From Amycolatopsis sp. NBC_01488 (GTDB lineage: Bacteria; Actinomycetota; Actinomycetes; Mycobacteriales; Pseudonocardiaceae), in the NCBI RefSeq assembly GCF_036227105.1, contig NZ_CP109434.1, forward strand, positions 2,484,001 to 2,548,000: 64,000 nt of DNA. The letters run 5' to 3'. The stretch's first letter is position 1, and each line of letters opens with the position of its first letter. This document shows positions 40,750 to 49,641 of this stretch, piece by piece. The notes below the pieces were generated by a model that was not told the DNA's origin, did not search any database, and was given only the letters and a program-made list of their open reading frames with translations. The translations under genes and the position numbers were made by a program.

Positions 40750-42716
40750 CTCGGCACCTCGTCCAGGTACGCCCGCGCCTGGAGCGTGAACAGCTCGGCG
40801 TACCCCGCCTTCGCCGCCATCAACTCCTCGTGCGTGCCGTACTCCGCCACCTTCCCGTGGTCCAGCAGCAGGATCCGCTCCGCCTGCCGCACGGTCGAGA
40901 ACCGGTGCGAGATGTACAGCGTCGTCCGGCCTTCGGACAGCTCACGCAGCCGCGAGAACAGGTCGTGCTCCGCCTGGGCGTCCAGCGCCGACGTCGGCTC
41001 GTCGAGGATCAGGATCGGCGCCTCGCGCTGGAACGCCCGCGCCAAAGCGATCTTCTGCCACTCGCCGCCGGAAAGGCTGACGCCCTGGTCGAACCAGCGT
41101 CCGAGCGGGCTGTCGTAACTTCGCGGCAGGCGCTCGATGCGCTCGTCCGCTCCGGCACGACGGGCCGAGTCCTCGATGTGCGGACGGTCTTCCAGCCGGT
41201 TCAGGTCGCCGAGGCCGATGTTCTCCGCCGCCGTTCCCTGGTACGTCACGTAGTCCTGGAACATCGCGCTGATCCGCGTCCGCAGCTCCACCGGGTCGTA
41301 CTCGCGGATGTCGACGCCGTCCAGAAGAATCCGGCCGGCGGTCGGGTCGTAGAGCCGGCAAAGCAGCTTGAACAGCGTCGACTTTCCCGCGCCGTTGCGG
41401 CCCACCACCGCGACCGTCTCGCCCGGGCGGATTTCGAAGCTGACGTCCTCCAGGGCCGGCTCCTCCGAACCCGGGTACGCGAACGTGACCGAATCGAATT
41501 CGATGTGACCCTCCACAACAGAGGGAACGGGCCGCGGCTCGGCGGGCGCCGTGATCTCTGGCTCCGTGTCCAGGAAGCGGTACAGCGTGTCGAGGTAGAG
41601 GTTGTTCTCGTACATCCCGGAAAACGCGGTGAACAGGCCGGACACCGACGTCTGCACGGACGTCGCCGCGGCCGTGTACAGCGCCAGGTCGCCGAGCGTC
41701 AGCCGGCCGCCGACCGCCTCCAGGGCGATGTACAGCGCGATCGCCGAGCCCGCGAACGTGCTCAGCAGCCCCCACGACGTCGAGCTGATGTTGCGGTTGA
41801 TCGTCAGCTTCCGCTGCCGCTCGTACGAGACGAGGCCGAGCCGGCGGAACCGGTCGACGAAGTACGGGCCGAGCCCGAACAGCTTCGTCTCCTTGGCGTA
41901 CGTGTCCGTCGTGACCAGCGAGGACAGGTAGTCCATCCGCCGCTTGATCGGCGACATCAGGAACGTCAGCCAGAACGCGCGTGAGCCGTACTTCGACTGC
42001 GAAATGAACGCCGGGATCGGCGCCAGCAGCGCGACCAGCGCGAGCAGCGGGCTGATCGAGACGAGCAGCGCGACCATGCTGCCGAACGTGATGAGCGTCC
42101 GGACCAGGCCCAGCGCGGAGTTCATCATCGACAACGGCCGCGTCGGCGCTTCCTGCGCGGCCTGGCGCAGCATGTCGTAGGACGTCGAGCCCTCGAAGTA
42201 CGCGAGGTGCAGCTCGCTGGCGTGCGCCATCACCTGGTGGCGGATGGTCAGTGTCATGCGTTCCTGCAGCAGCGACTGCGCGATCGACGTCATGGCGCTG
42301 CTGATCGCGGTCGCGGCGAGCACGCCGAACTGGAACAGCGCGACGTTCACGATGTCGCCGGTGGTGCCCTTGTGCTGGATCGCCGCGACGACCGAGTCGA
42401 GCAGCAGCTTCGCGATGTACGCGGTCACAGTCGGCAAGAGGCCCGAAAGCAGCGTGATCAGCGCCAGGAGAATCGTCAGGACCGGGCTGGCCTGCCACGT
42501 CAGCTTCACGACCTTCGGCAGGCCGCGGACCGTGCCCGCCGCGGACGTCTTCGCCCGCTTGAGTCGCGAACGAAGGTCCTTCGGCTGGTCCTCCGGCTTG
42601 GGCTCGGGGATGTCGACCGGTCCGGTGAGCCCGCTTTCCGGGACCGTCGTGGCGTGCCTGCGTTTTCCGCGCCGGGCAAGCATGAACTCCATGCCGCCCC
42701 CACCGCCCGGGATCAC
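40746..42716 (-). CDS. ABC exporter, fused permease and ATPase
   Basis: A 656-aa type I ABC exporter half-transporter. TM helices span about 75-380. The ATPase domain has Walker A G-R-N-G-A-G-K-S-T near 440-448, signature L-S-G-G-E-W-Q-K-I near 545 and Walker [13 protein letters not shown]. It lacks a peptidase domain, so lipid or drug export is likelier than bacteriocin processing. GTG 42716 overlaps the TetR stop (GTGA); a later ATG at 42692 is possible. It is in one operon with the TetR and controlled by the palindrome at 43346. Confidence 0.94.
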   Translation of the reverse strand: MIPGGGGGMEFMLARRGKRRHATTVPESGLTGPVDIPEPKPEDQPKDLRSRLKRAKTSAAGTVRGLPKVVKLTWQASPVLTILLALITLLSGLLPTVTAYIAKLLLDSVVAAIQHKGTTGDIVNVALFQFGVLAATAISSAMTSIAQSLLQERMTLTIRHQVMAHASELHLAYFEGSTSYDMLRQAAQEAPTRPLSMMNSALGLVRTLITFGSMVALLVSISPLLALVALLAPIPAFISQSKYGSRAFWLTFLMSPIKRRMDYLSSLVTTDTYAKETKLFGLGPYFVDRFRRLGLVSYERQRKLTINRNISSTSWGLLSTFAGSAIALYIALEAVGGRLTLGDLALYTAAATSVQTSVSGLFTAFSGMYENNLYLDTLYRFLDTEPEITAPAEPRPVPSVVEGHIEFDSVTFAYPGSEEPALEDVSFEIRPGETVAVVGRNGAGKSTLFKLLCRLYDPTAGRILLDGVDIREYDPVELRTRISAMFQDYVTYQGTAAENIGLGDLNRLEDRPHIEDSARRAGADERIERLPRSYDSPLGRWFDQGVSLSGGEWQKIALARAFQREAPILILDEPTSALDAQAEHDLFSRLRELSEGRTTLYISHRFSTVRQAERILLLDHGKVAEYGTHEELMAAKAGYAELFTLQARAYLDEVPS

Positions 42717-43333
42717 TCGGCCTCCACAGCGCCGTGCAGGAAGACGTCGACCACCTGGCGCGTGGTGGGGGCGTCGTCGTCCGGCGCCATCCGGCGGCCG
42801 CCGAACAGCATGGTCAGGAAAAGGGCGGCCAGGTGCTCGGGTGGCAGCCGCAGGCGATCCTTCTCGGGTTCGAACAGCTCGGTCATCGCGCCGCGCATCG
42901 CGGCCATCGACTCGCGGCGGCCGCCCTTCCAGCTGCCCCGGAGGCGCTGTTCGGGGTCGCGGTGCTTGATCCGGCCGGACGCGTGCAGGGCGCCCATCAG
43001 CGCGCCCATCCGCTCGAGGTGCGCGCCGAGCGCTTCGGCGGCTTCGACGAGCCGGTCCGCCAAGGGCTGGTCCACCGGGATTTCGGCGATCGCGTCGAGC
43101 ACGTGGTCGGGCCGCAGCGCCTCCGCGGTGCAGGCGTCGAACAGCTCGTCCTTGTCCTTGAACGCGCGGAAGATGGTGCCCTCGCCGATGCCGGCGGCGC
43201 GGGCGATCTGGCTGGTCGTCACGTTCGAGCCGTGCTCCATGAGCAGCGGCAGCACCGCGTGCACGATCATGGCGCGCCGGGCTTCGACGCTCATGCCCGG
43301 CGCTCTTCGCCGGGTTTCGGATGCTGGTGTCAT
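42713..43333 (-). CDS. TetR-family regulator of the ABC exporter
   Basis: A 206-aa protein with a TetR HTH near 18-62 (S-V-E-A-R-R-A-M-I-V-H-A-V-L-P-L-L, then T-T-S-Q-I-A-R-A-A-G-I-G-E-G-T-I-F-R-A-F-K-D-K-D-E-L). It overlaps the ABC exporter gene by 4 nt and so reads as an autoregulated repressor-exporter pair. A perfect 20-bp palindrome overlaps its promoter. The inducer is unknown; probably a compound exported by the partner. Confidence 0.94.
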   Translation of the reverse strand: MTPASETRRRAPGMSVEARRAMIVHAVLPLLMEHGSNVTTSQIARAAGIGEGTIFRAFKDKDELFDACTAEALRPDHVLDAIAEIPVDQPLADRLVEAAEALGAHLERMGALMGALHASGRIKHRDPEQRLRGSWKGGRRESMAAMRGAMTELFEPEKDRLRLPPEHLAALFLTMLFGGRRMAPDDDAPTTRQVVDVFLHGAVEAE

Positions 43334-43345
43334 GCGATCAGTGTG

Positions 43346-43369
43346 CGGAGTGAGCGCTCACTCCGTCAA
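43346..43369 (-). promoter_or_regulatory. Promoter with a perfect 20-bp TetR operator
   Basis: CGGAGTGAGCGCTCACTCCG (43346-43365) is fully palindromic. On the minus strand it overlaps the end of the -35 box TTGACG (43369-43364) and fills the spacer to a CACACT-like -10. This is ideal for steric repression by the TetR encoded 13 nt downstream. Confidence 0.85.
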
Positions 43370-43395
43370 GCGGGTTTGCTGTCGGCGAAAGCAGC

Positions 43396-43428
43396 GAGGG
43401 CCGCCCCGGGAACCCCGGAGCGGCCCTC
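43396..43428 (-). terminator. Terminator of the bkd operon
   Basis: A 9-bp stem GAGGGCCGC / GCGGCCCTC encloses a CCCGGGAACCCCGGA inner part that can pair further. It starts 14 nt past the E2 stop and also faces the divergent end of the TetR promoter region. Confidence 0.75.
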
Positions 43429-43441
43429 GACCGGCGAAAGC

Positions 43442-44758
43442 TCAGTAGGTCATCGCCATGGCCGGGTCGGCCAGCAGGGCGCCGACGTCGGCCAGGAACT
43501 CCGAGCCCTGCTGGCCGTCGACCACGCGGTGGTCGAAGCTCAGCGACAGCTGGAGCACCTTGCGGACCTTGATCTCGCCGTCGACGACCCACGGCTGGTC
43601 CTTGATCGCGCCGAGGCACAGGATCGCGGACTCGCCCGGGTTGATGATCGGCGTGCCGGTGTCGACGCCGAACACGCCCACGTTCGTGATCGTGATCGTG
43701 CCGTTCGCCATGTCCGCCGGCGACGTCTTGCCCTCGCGAGCGGTGTCCGTCAGCGCCGTCAGCGCCTGCGCCAGCTCCTTCAGCGACATCGAATCGGCGT
43801 CACGGACCTTGGGCACGATCAGGCCGCGCGGGGTCGCCGCCGCGATCCCGAGGTGCACGTAGTCCTTGAAGACGATCTCCTGGGCGGCCTCGTCCCACAC
43901 CGCGTTGATGTCCGGAGTGCGCTTAGCCGCCAGGCACACGGCCTTCGCCGCGAACGTCAGCGGCGTGACCTTCACCCCGGCGAACTCCCGCGACTTCTTC
44001 AGCTTCTCGCGGAACTCCATCATCGGCGTGACGTCGATGGTCAGGAACTCCGTGACGTGCGGAGCGGTGTACGCGCTCTGCACCATCGCGACCGCGGTCA
44101 TCTTCCGGACGCCCTTGATCGGGACGCGCCGCTCGCGCGTTCCGCTGTCCACCCGGGACTCGACGACCGGGGTGCCGTTGGCGGCCCGCTCGACGTCCTC
44201 GCGGGTGATCACGCCACCGGACGCGGTGCCGGTCAGCGCGTGCAGGTCAACGCCGAGATCCTTCGCCAGCTTGCGCACCGGCGGTTTCGCCAGCGGGACG
44301 TACCCGCCGCGCGGAGCGGCCGGAGCAGGTGCGGGAGGCGCGGCGACAGCAGCTACCGGAGCAGGTTCCGATCCCTTGCGGGCCCGCCGCTGTGTGACGA
44401 CGGCCTTGGAGCCGTAGCCGACCAGCGGCTTCATCTCCTCTTCCTCGGCGGGAGCCGAAGCAGGCGCGGCCGCGGCCGGAGCGGCGGTCGGCGCGGGAGC
44501 GGCGGCACCGCCCGGGTCGACGTCGATGGTGAGGATCGGTGTGCCGACCTCCACCGTCTGCCCCGGCTGGACGTGCAGCTCCGTGACGACCCCGGCCCAC
44601 GGGATCGGCAGCTCGACGGCGGCCTTCGCGGTCTCGATCTCGACGACGATCTGGTTGACCGTCACGGTGTCGCCCGGCTTCACGTGCCAGGACAGGATGT
44701 CGGCTTCGGTCAGCCCCTCCGCCGTGTCGGCCAAGGGGAACTGTTTGTACGTAGGCAT
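43442..44758 (-). CDS. bkdC: 2-oxoacid dehydrogenase E2, dihydrolipoamide acyltransferase
   Basis: A 438-aa E2 subunit with one lipoyl domain (about 1-80, lipoyl Lys in E-T-A-K-A-A-V-E) and an Ala/Pro-rich linker. A peripheral-subunit-binding domain follows near 150-185 (V-R-K-L-A-K-D-L-G-V-D-L) and then a catalytic domain ending S-F-D-H-R-V-V-D-G. It transfers acyl groups to CoA. The single lipoyl domain and the operon context (separate E1alpha and E1beta) fit branched-chain 2-oxoacid dehydrogenase; the E3 subunit is not in the window. Confidence 0.94.
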   Translation of the reverse strand: MPTYKQFPLADTAEGLTEADILSWHVKPGDTVTVNQIVVEIETAKAAVELPIPWAGVVTELHVQPGQTVEVGTPILTIDVDPGGAAAPAPTAAPAAAAPASAPAEEEEMKPLVGYGSKAVVTQRRARKGSEPAPVAAVAAPPAPAPAAPRGGYVPLAKPPVRKLAKDLGVDLHALTGTASGGVITREDVERAANGTPVVESRVDSGTRERRVPIKGVRKMTAVAMVQSAYTAPHVTEFLTIDVTPMMEFREKLKKSREFAGVKVTPLTFAAKAVCLAAKRTPDINAVWDEAAQEIVFKDYVHLGIAAATPRGLIVPKVRDADSMSLKELAQALTALTDTAREGKTSPADMANGTITITNVGVFGVDTGTPIINPGESAILCLGAIKDQPWVVDGEIKVRKVLQLSLSFDHRVVDGQQGSEFLADVGALLADPAMAMTY

Positions 44759-44774
44759 TGCGCGGAAATCCCCC

Positions 44775-45767
44775 TTACCAGGCGAGCGAGCGGTCGACGG
44801 CGTGCAGCACCCGGTCCAGGTCGGGGAGGTAGTGCTCCTCGAGCTTGGCCGGCGGGTACGGCGTGTCGAACCCGGTCACCCGGAGGACGGGCGCTTCCAG
44901 CGAGTAGAAGCACTCCTGCTGGACGCGCGCGGCGATCTCCGAGGTCAGCGACGACTCGGACGGCGCCTCCGACAGCGCGATCAGCCGTCCGGTCTTGCGC
45001 ACCGACTCGAACACCGGGCCGAGGTCCAGCGGCGAGAGCGTGCGCAGGTCGATGACCTCGAGCGTCTTGCCTTCGTCCTCCGCCGCGGCGGCCGCGTCGA
45101 GGGCGACCTTCACCGAAGGCCCGTACGCGACGACCGTCGCGGTCGTGCCCTCGCGGACGACCTGCGAGGAGAACACCGGCGTCGGCGTGCCCGCGACGTC
45201 GATCTCCGCGCGCAGCGCGCCCGAGTGGTACAGCCGCTTCGGCTCGAAGAACAGGACCGGGTCGTCCGACGTGATCGCCTGCTGGATGCCCCAGTAGGCG
45301 TCGACGGCGTTCGAAATGGACACCACCTTCAAGCCCGGGATGTGCGCGAACAGCGACTCCGGGGACTCCGAGTGGTGCTCGACCGCGCCGATCCCGCCGC
45401 CGAACGGCACCCGGATCACGACGGGCATCTTGACCTTGCCCTGCGTCCGGTAGTGCAGCTTCGCCAGCTGCGAGGAGATCTGGTCGAAGCCCGGGAAGAT
45501 GAAGCCCTCGAACTGGATCTCGCACACCGGCCGGAAGCCGCGCACGGCCAGGCCGACCGCGGTGCCGATGATGCCGGACTCCGCGAGCGGCGTGTCCAGC
45601 ACGCGCTGCTCGCCGAAGTCCTTCTGGAGGCCGTCGGTGATCCGGAAGACGCCGCCGAGCTTGCCGACGTCCTCGCCCATGATCAGGACCTTGGGGTCTT
45701 CTTCCATGGCGCGGCGCAGGCCGAGGTTGAGCGCCTTGCCGATGGTGAGTTTCTGGAGGTCGGTCAT
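44775..45767 (-). CDS. bkdB: 2-oxoacid dehydrogenase E1 beta subunit
   Basis: A 330-aa transketolase-fold protein. E-D-V-G-K-L-G-G-V-F near residue 34, the V-P-F-G-G-G-I-G-A-V-E-H-H-S segment near 120 and the C-terminal transketolase_C domain are all as in BCKDH E1beta. It forms the heterotetramer with E1alpha that decarboxylates branched-chain 2-oxoacids. Its ATG shares one base with the E1alpha stop (TGATG). The E2 gene follows after 16 nt. Confidence 0.96.
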   Translation of the reverse strand: MTDLQKLTIGKALNLGLRRAMEEDPKVLIMGEDVGKLGGVFRITDGLQKDFGEQRVLDTPLAESGIIGTAVGLAVRGFRPVCEIQFEGFIFPGFDQISSQLAKLHYRTQGKVKMPVVIRVPFGGGIGAVEHHSESPESLFAHIPGLKVVSISNAVDAYWGIQQAITSDDPVLFFEPKRLYHSGALRAEIDVAGTPTPVFSSQVVREGTTATVVAYGPSVKVALDAAAAAEDEGKTLEVIDLRTLSPLDLGPVFESVRKTGRLIALSEAPSESSLTSEIAARVQQECFYSLEAPVLRVTGFDTPYPPAKLEEHYLPDLDRVLHAVDRSLAW

Positions 45768-46972
45768 CAGTGCTCACCCGCCGCTGCGAAGCCGTCGAGG
45801 TAGGAGAGGAACTCTTCGCGCTGCGCCTCGAGCACCGGGTTGCCCTCGGCGTAGACGTTGCTGAAGATCCGCTCCGGCGGCGGCTCCGGCATGTTGAACG
45901 TGTACTCGCGCAGGTCGGCGGCGAAGGCGTCGGCGTCGGCCTGGACCTGGTCGAAGAACTCGTGGTCGGCGCCGCCCTTGCGGGCCAGGAACGCCCGGAC
46001 GCGCTCGATCGGGTCCTTGAGCTTCCACTCCTCCAGCTCGTCGGAGAGGCGGTAGCGCGACGGGTCGTCGGTCGTCGTGTGCGCGTCCATCCGGTAGGTG
46101 AACGCCTCGATCAGGACGGGTCCGTTGCCGTGGCGGCACTCGTCGAGCGCCCAGCGGGACACCGCGAGGCAGGCCAGGACGTCGTTGCCGTCGACGCGGA
46201 TGCCGGGGAAGCCGTAGCCGCGGGCGCGCTGGTACAGCGGCAGGCGCGACTGGCGCTCGGTCGGCTCGGAGATCGCCCACTGGTTGTTCTGGCAGAAGAA
46301 CACGAGCGGCGCGTCGTAGACCGCGGCCCAGACGAAGCCCTCGTGGACGTCGCCCTGCGAGGTCGCGCCGTCACCGAAGTAGCAGATCGTGGCTTCGCCG
46401 TCGTCGTCACCGACCTTGCCCTCGAACTTCTGGCCCATCGCGTACCCGGCGGCGTTGAGCACCTGATTGCCGATCACGATGGTGTACGGGTGGAAGCCGT
46501 GGCCCTGGTAGTCCCAGCCGCTGTGGTCGGTGCAGCGGAAGATCCCGAGCAGGTCCTTCATGTCGACCCCGCGCGCGTACGCGACGCCGTGCTCGCGGTA
46601 GCTCGGGAAGGCCATGTCGTTCTTCTTCAGCGCGCGGCCCGACCCGATCTGCGCGGCCTCCTGGCCGAGCAGCGGGACCCAGATGCCGAGCTGGCCCTGG
46701 CGCTGCATCGCGTTGGCTTCGCGGTCCGCGCGGCGGACGAGCACCATGTCGCGGTACAGGCCGCGCAGGGCTTCGTCGTCGATGTCGTCGACGTACTTGT
46801 CGAACTGGGGCGACGGGACCCGTTCGCCTTCGGGGGTGAGCAGCTGAGTCAGCTCAGCGCCACCTTCGCTGGTCGCTCGCAATCCGGCGATCACCTGCTC
46901 GGGGGACGGCTGAGCCGCGACGGCGGCCGGCCCGTCTCCAGGCTCCGGGTGCGTCCACTGTTCGGACGGCAT
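45767..46972 (-). CDS. bkdA: 2-oxoacid dehydrogenase E1 alpha subunit
   Basis: A 401-aa protein with the thiamine diphosphate motif G-D-G-A-T-S-Q-G-D ... N-N-Q-W-A-I-S near residues 200-235 and the phosphorylation-loop-like Y-R-M-D-A-H-T-T-T-D-D-P-S. It carries a long N-terminal extension of about 60 residues. It is the first gene of the bkd operon that degrades Val, Leu and Ile skeletons and provides branched starter units. Activator-type direct repeats lie upstream of its promoter. Confidence 0.95.
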   Translation of the reverse strand: MPSEQWTHPEPGDGPAAVAAQPSPEQVIAGLRATSEGGAELTQLLTPEGERVPSPQFDKYVDDIDDEALRGLYRDMVLVRRADREANAMQRQGQLGIWVPLLGQEAAQIGSGRALKKNDMAFPSYREHGVAYARGVDMKDLLGIFRCTDHSGWDYQGHGFHPYTIVIGNQVLNAAGYAMGQKFEGKVGDDDGEATICYFGDGATSQGDVHEGFVWAAVYDAPLVFFCQNNQWAISEPTERQSRLPLYQRARGYGFPGIRVDGNDVLACLAVSRWALDECRHGNGPVLIEAFTYRMDAHTTTDDPSRYRLSDELEEWKLKDPIERVRAFLARKGGADHEFFDQVQADADAFAADLREYTFNMPEPPPERIFSNVYAEGNPVLEAQREEFLSYLDGFAAAGEH

Positions 46973-47344
46973 GGGCGGTACTCCTCGTGTCGGTGCCTCT
47001 GGCGGCCGCTTGTGGCGACCACAGCGACTGCACCGGCGGGGACCAGCGGTTCGGGTCTCCGAAGCGCTCGGTCACCGTCGGCGTTGACGGTTCACGCCGA
47101 CATCCTGGCACGAAGGCCCGCGCTTTGGTCAGACACGGTTGCTGATTTGTTGCTGAGAAAGGGGCCCTGAACAGGGAAAACGCTTGGAAGCCCGAGCATC
47201 GGACCTACGAGAGTAGGTAGTCGGTCCGCGCGCTCACCAGGAGTGGCCGCACGAGCACGCGACCGTGCGCCTGCGTGATCACCTGGTCAGGGGACGTCGT
47301 TGTGATGTGCCGCACGCTGGGACGTGCGTGGCACGATGGGCGGC
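46973..47344. promoter_or_regulatory. Intergenic control region of bkd and the M20 gene
   Basis: This 372-nt space holds no gene I can support. On the minus strand a promoter is likely: TGGTCA/TGACCA (47126-47131), an 18-nt spacer and CAGGAT (47107-47102). Just upstream are two direct repeats, GTTGCTGA (47138-47145 and 47149-47156), spaced 11 nt start to start, about -45 to -60. GGACCTAC ... GTAGG ... GGTCC near 47189-47215 forms a small hairpin. CACGAT (47332-47337) is a weak -10 for the M20 gene. Confidence 0.5.
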
Positions 47345-48763
47345 GTGGAGCAGAAATCCGTTCGTGAATCCGTTGTGGCGTCGTGGACCGACGACGTCAT
47401 CCCGAGCCTGTCCGGGCTGGTGGCCATCCCCGCCTTGTCCCCGGCCTTCGACGCCGAGTGGGCGACGACCGGTCACCTGGCCGCCGCCGTCGACCACGTC
47501 CGCGCGTGGATCGCCGCGCGCGACCTGCCCGGCGCGGCCCTGGACGTCGTGCGGCTCGAAGGCCGCACGCCCCTGCTGCTCGTCGACGTCCCGGCGACCC
47601 CGGGCGCGGCGGACAAGGGCACCGTCCTGATGTACGGCCACCTCGACAAGCAGCCCCCGGTCGGCGGCTGGTCCGAGGGCCTCGGCCCGTGGACCCCGGT
47701 GATCCGCGACGGCCGCCTGTACGGCCGCGGCTCCGTCGACGACGGCTACTCCGGCTACGCGGCGACGACGGCGATCGAAGCCGTCCACGCGGCCGGCGGC
47801 GAGCACGCCCGGATCGTGGTGCTCCTGGAGACCGGCGAGGAGTCCGGCAGCCCCGACCTCCCGGCGTACGTCGAGCACCTGGCCGACCGCATCGGCGACG
47901 TGTCCCTGGTGGTCTGCCTCGACGCCGGCGGCAGCGACTACGAGCGGTTGTGGCTGGTCACGAGCCTGCGCGGGATGCTGCACGTCGACGTCACGGTCCA
48001 GCTGCTGAGCTCGGCGCAGCACTCCGGCGTCGCTTCGGGCGTCGTCGCCAGCTCGTTCCGGATCCTGCGACGCCTGATCGAGCGGCTCGAGGACAGTGCC
48101 ACCGGTGAGCTGCTGCTCGACGAGCTCAAGGTGGACGTCCCGGCGGACCGGCTGGCCGAGCTGAAGGCCGTCTCGCAGGACTTCCCCGAGGCGCTGGCGA
48201 AGGCGTTCCCGCTGGTCGAAGGCGGCCGCGTGATGTCCGAGGACGCGCTGGAACTGATGCTCAACAACGCGTGGCGCCCGACGCTGTCGGTGATCGGCGC
48301 GGACGGCTTCCCGAAGCCGGCCGACGCGGGGAACGTCCTGCGCGAGAGCACGACGTTGACCCTGAGCTTCCGCCTCCCTCCGACGGCCGACGCCGCGAAG
48401 GGGCTCGAAGCCGTGAAGAAGGCCCTGACCACCGACGTCCCGTACGGCGCGAAGGTCACCTTCGGCTCACCGCAGGCGGAGGACGGCTGGAACGCGCCGA
48501 CCGAGTCGCCCTGGCTGACGAACGCCCTTCGCACGGTCGGCGACGAGGTCTTCGGCCAGCCCCACCGCGCGACCGGCATGGGCGGCTCGATCCCGTTCAT
48601 GGGCCTGCTCTCGCGCAAGTACCCGGACGCGCAGTTCCTGGTGACGGGCGCGTGCGGCGCGGACTCGAACATCCACGTGCCGGACGAGTGGCTGCACCTG
48701 GACTACGCGCAGCGGGTCACGGAGGCCGTCGCGCACATCCTGGACGCCCACGCCCGGGGCTGA
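47345..48763 (+). CDS. M20-family dipeptidase
   Basis: A 472-aa metallopeptidase. Zinc ligands and catalytic acids are visible: H in M-Y-G-H-L-D-K, D-D in G-S-V-D-D-G-Y, E-E in L-E-T-G-E-E-S-G, D in C-L-D-A-G-G, and a late H. A dimerisation lid lies between. It removes N-terminal residues from dipeptides, probably in the cytosol. GTG 47345 is chosen; ATG 47336 is the near alternative. No SD; a CACGAT box 7 nt upstream suggests a leaderless transcript. Confidence 0.92.
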   Translation: MEQKSVRESVVASWTDDVIPSLSGLVAIPALSPAFDAEWATTGHLAAAVDHVRAWIAARDLPGAALDVVRLEGRTPLLLVDVPATPGAADKGTVLMYGHLDKQPPVGGWSEGLGPWTPVIRDGRLYGRGSVDDGYSGYAATTAIEAVHAAGGEHARIVVLLETGEESGSPDLPAYVEHLADRIGDVSLVVCLDAGGSDYERLWLVTSLRGMLHVDVTVQLLSSAQHSGVASGVVASSFRILRRLIERLEDSATGELLLDELKVDVPADRLAELKAVSQDFPEALAKAFPLVEGGRVMSEDALELMLNNAWRPTLSVIGADGFPKPADAGNVLRESTTLTLSFRLPPTADAAKGLEAVKKALTTDVPYGAKVTFGSPQAEDGWNAPTESPWLTNALRTVGDEVFGQPHRATGMGGSIPFMGLLSRKYPDAQFLVTGACGADSNIHVPDEWLHLDYAQRVTEAVAHILDAHARG

Positions 48764-48768
48764 TTTCC

Positions 48769-48803
48769 CCTGAGCGGCGCTTTCCCGGAGAGCGCCGCTC
48801 AGG
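48769..48803. terminator. Bidirectional hairpin overlapping the transglutaminase stop
   Basis: A perfect 13-bp stem CCTGAGCGGCGCT / AGCGCCGCTCAGG with a 9-nt loop, 5 nt after the M20 stop. The stop codon of the convergent gene (48799-48801) is inside the right arm. Confidence 0.8.
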
Positions 48804-49641
48804 CCAGCCGGGTCAGGTGGACCGAGACGTCCAAAGTGGACTGCCCACCTCCGGTGAAGATCCCCTTCAACGGCGCCACGTCGGCGTAGTCGCGCCCCAT
48901 CGCCACCCACACGTGCCGCGGCCCGACCGGGATCGCGTTCGTCGGGTCGTACGCCCACCAGCCGCCGGTCCAGACGTCGACCCAGGCGTGCGATTCGCCC
49001 TCCACCACCTCGCCGAGCTTCGCGTCCGGTTTCGTGTGCAGGTACCCCGAGACGTACCGCGCCGGGACGCCGATCGCGCGCAGCATCACCAGCGTCACGT
49101 GCGCGAAGTCCTGGCACACGCCTTCCCGTGCCTGCCAGGCGTCGGTCGCCGTCGAGTGGACGCCGGTGGTGCCCGGTTGGTACTTCAGCTGCTTGTTGAC
49201 CCACTCGCACACCGCCAGCACCGACTCCGCCGGATCCAACCCCGTCCGCAGCGCGCGGGCCTCGCGCGCCAACGTCGCGTCGTGCGGGGTGTAGTCGGTC
49301 GGGGTCAGGTACTCGGTGCGGTGGTCGACGACCGTGTCCGAACGCAGATCCTTCCACGACGCCGTGCGGATCGGCTCGGCCTCATCCGCCGTCTCGACCA
49401 CCGACGTCGCCAGCACCGTGAACTCCGTGTGCGGCGCGTGCAGGTCGAACGACGTCACGACCGTGCCCCAGTAGTCCGTGTACCGGTACGCCCGCGTCGC
49501 CGGGGCCGTCTCGATGCGCGTCGCGACCGTCGTCTGGCGGCGGTCCGAACGCGGGGTCAGGCGCGCCTCGTTGTACGACTGCGTCGCCGGCGTCGCGTAC
49601 CGGTACCCCGTGCGGTGCGCCACCCGCAGCTGCCACGTCAC
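48799..49641 (-). CDS. Transglutaminase-like protein of the alpha-E module
   Basis: A 280-aa protein. An N-terminal bacterial transglutaminase-like domain opens W-Q-L-R-V-A-H-R-T-G-Y-R-Y. The catalytic core has Cys in R-E-G-V-C-Q-D-F-A-H, His in E-S-H-A-W-V-D-V-W and Asp in Y-D-P-T-N. Overlaps the alpha-E gene by 4 nt. This trio (ATP-grasp, alpha-E, transglutaminase) is a conserved bacterial module predicted to make or trim a peptide product; the chemistry is still unsettled. Confidence 0.93.
   Translation of the reverse strand: MTWQLRVAHRTGYRYATPATQSYNEARLTPRSDRRQTTVATRIETAPATRAYRYTDYWGTVVTSFDLHAPHTEFTVLATSVVETADEAEPIRTASWKDLRSDTVVDHRTEYLTPTDYTPHDATLAREARALRTGLDPAESVLAVCEWVNKQLKYQPGTTGVHSTATDAWQAREGVCQDFAHVTLVMLRAIGVPARYVSGYLHTKPDAKLGEVVEGESHAWVDVWTGGWWAYDPTNAIPVGPRHVWVAMGRDYADVAPLKGIFTGGGQSTLDVSVHLTRLA

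Noticed and set aside
47290-47336. GTGCCGCACG ... CGTGCGTGGCAC dyad as an operator of the M20 gene
   Set aside because: The arms need a bulge to pair and overlap the weak promoter only partly; too uncertain to list as a site.
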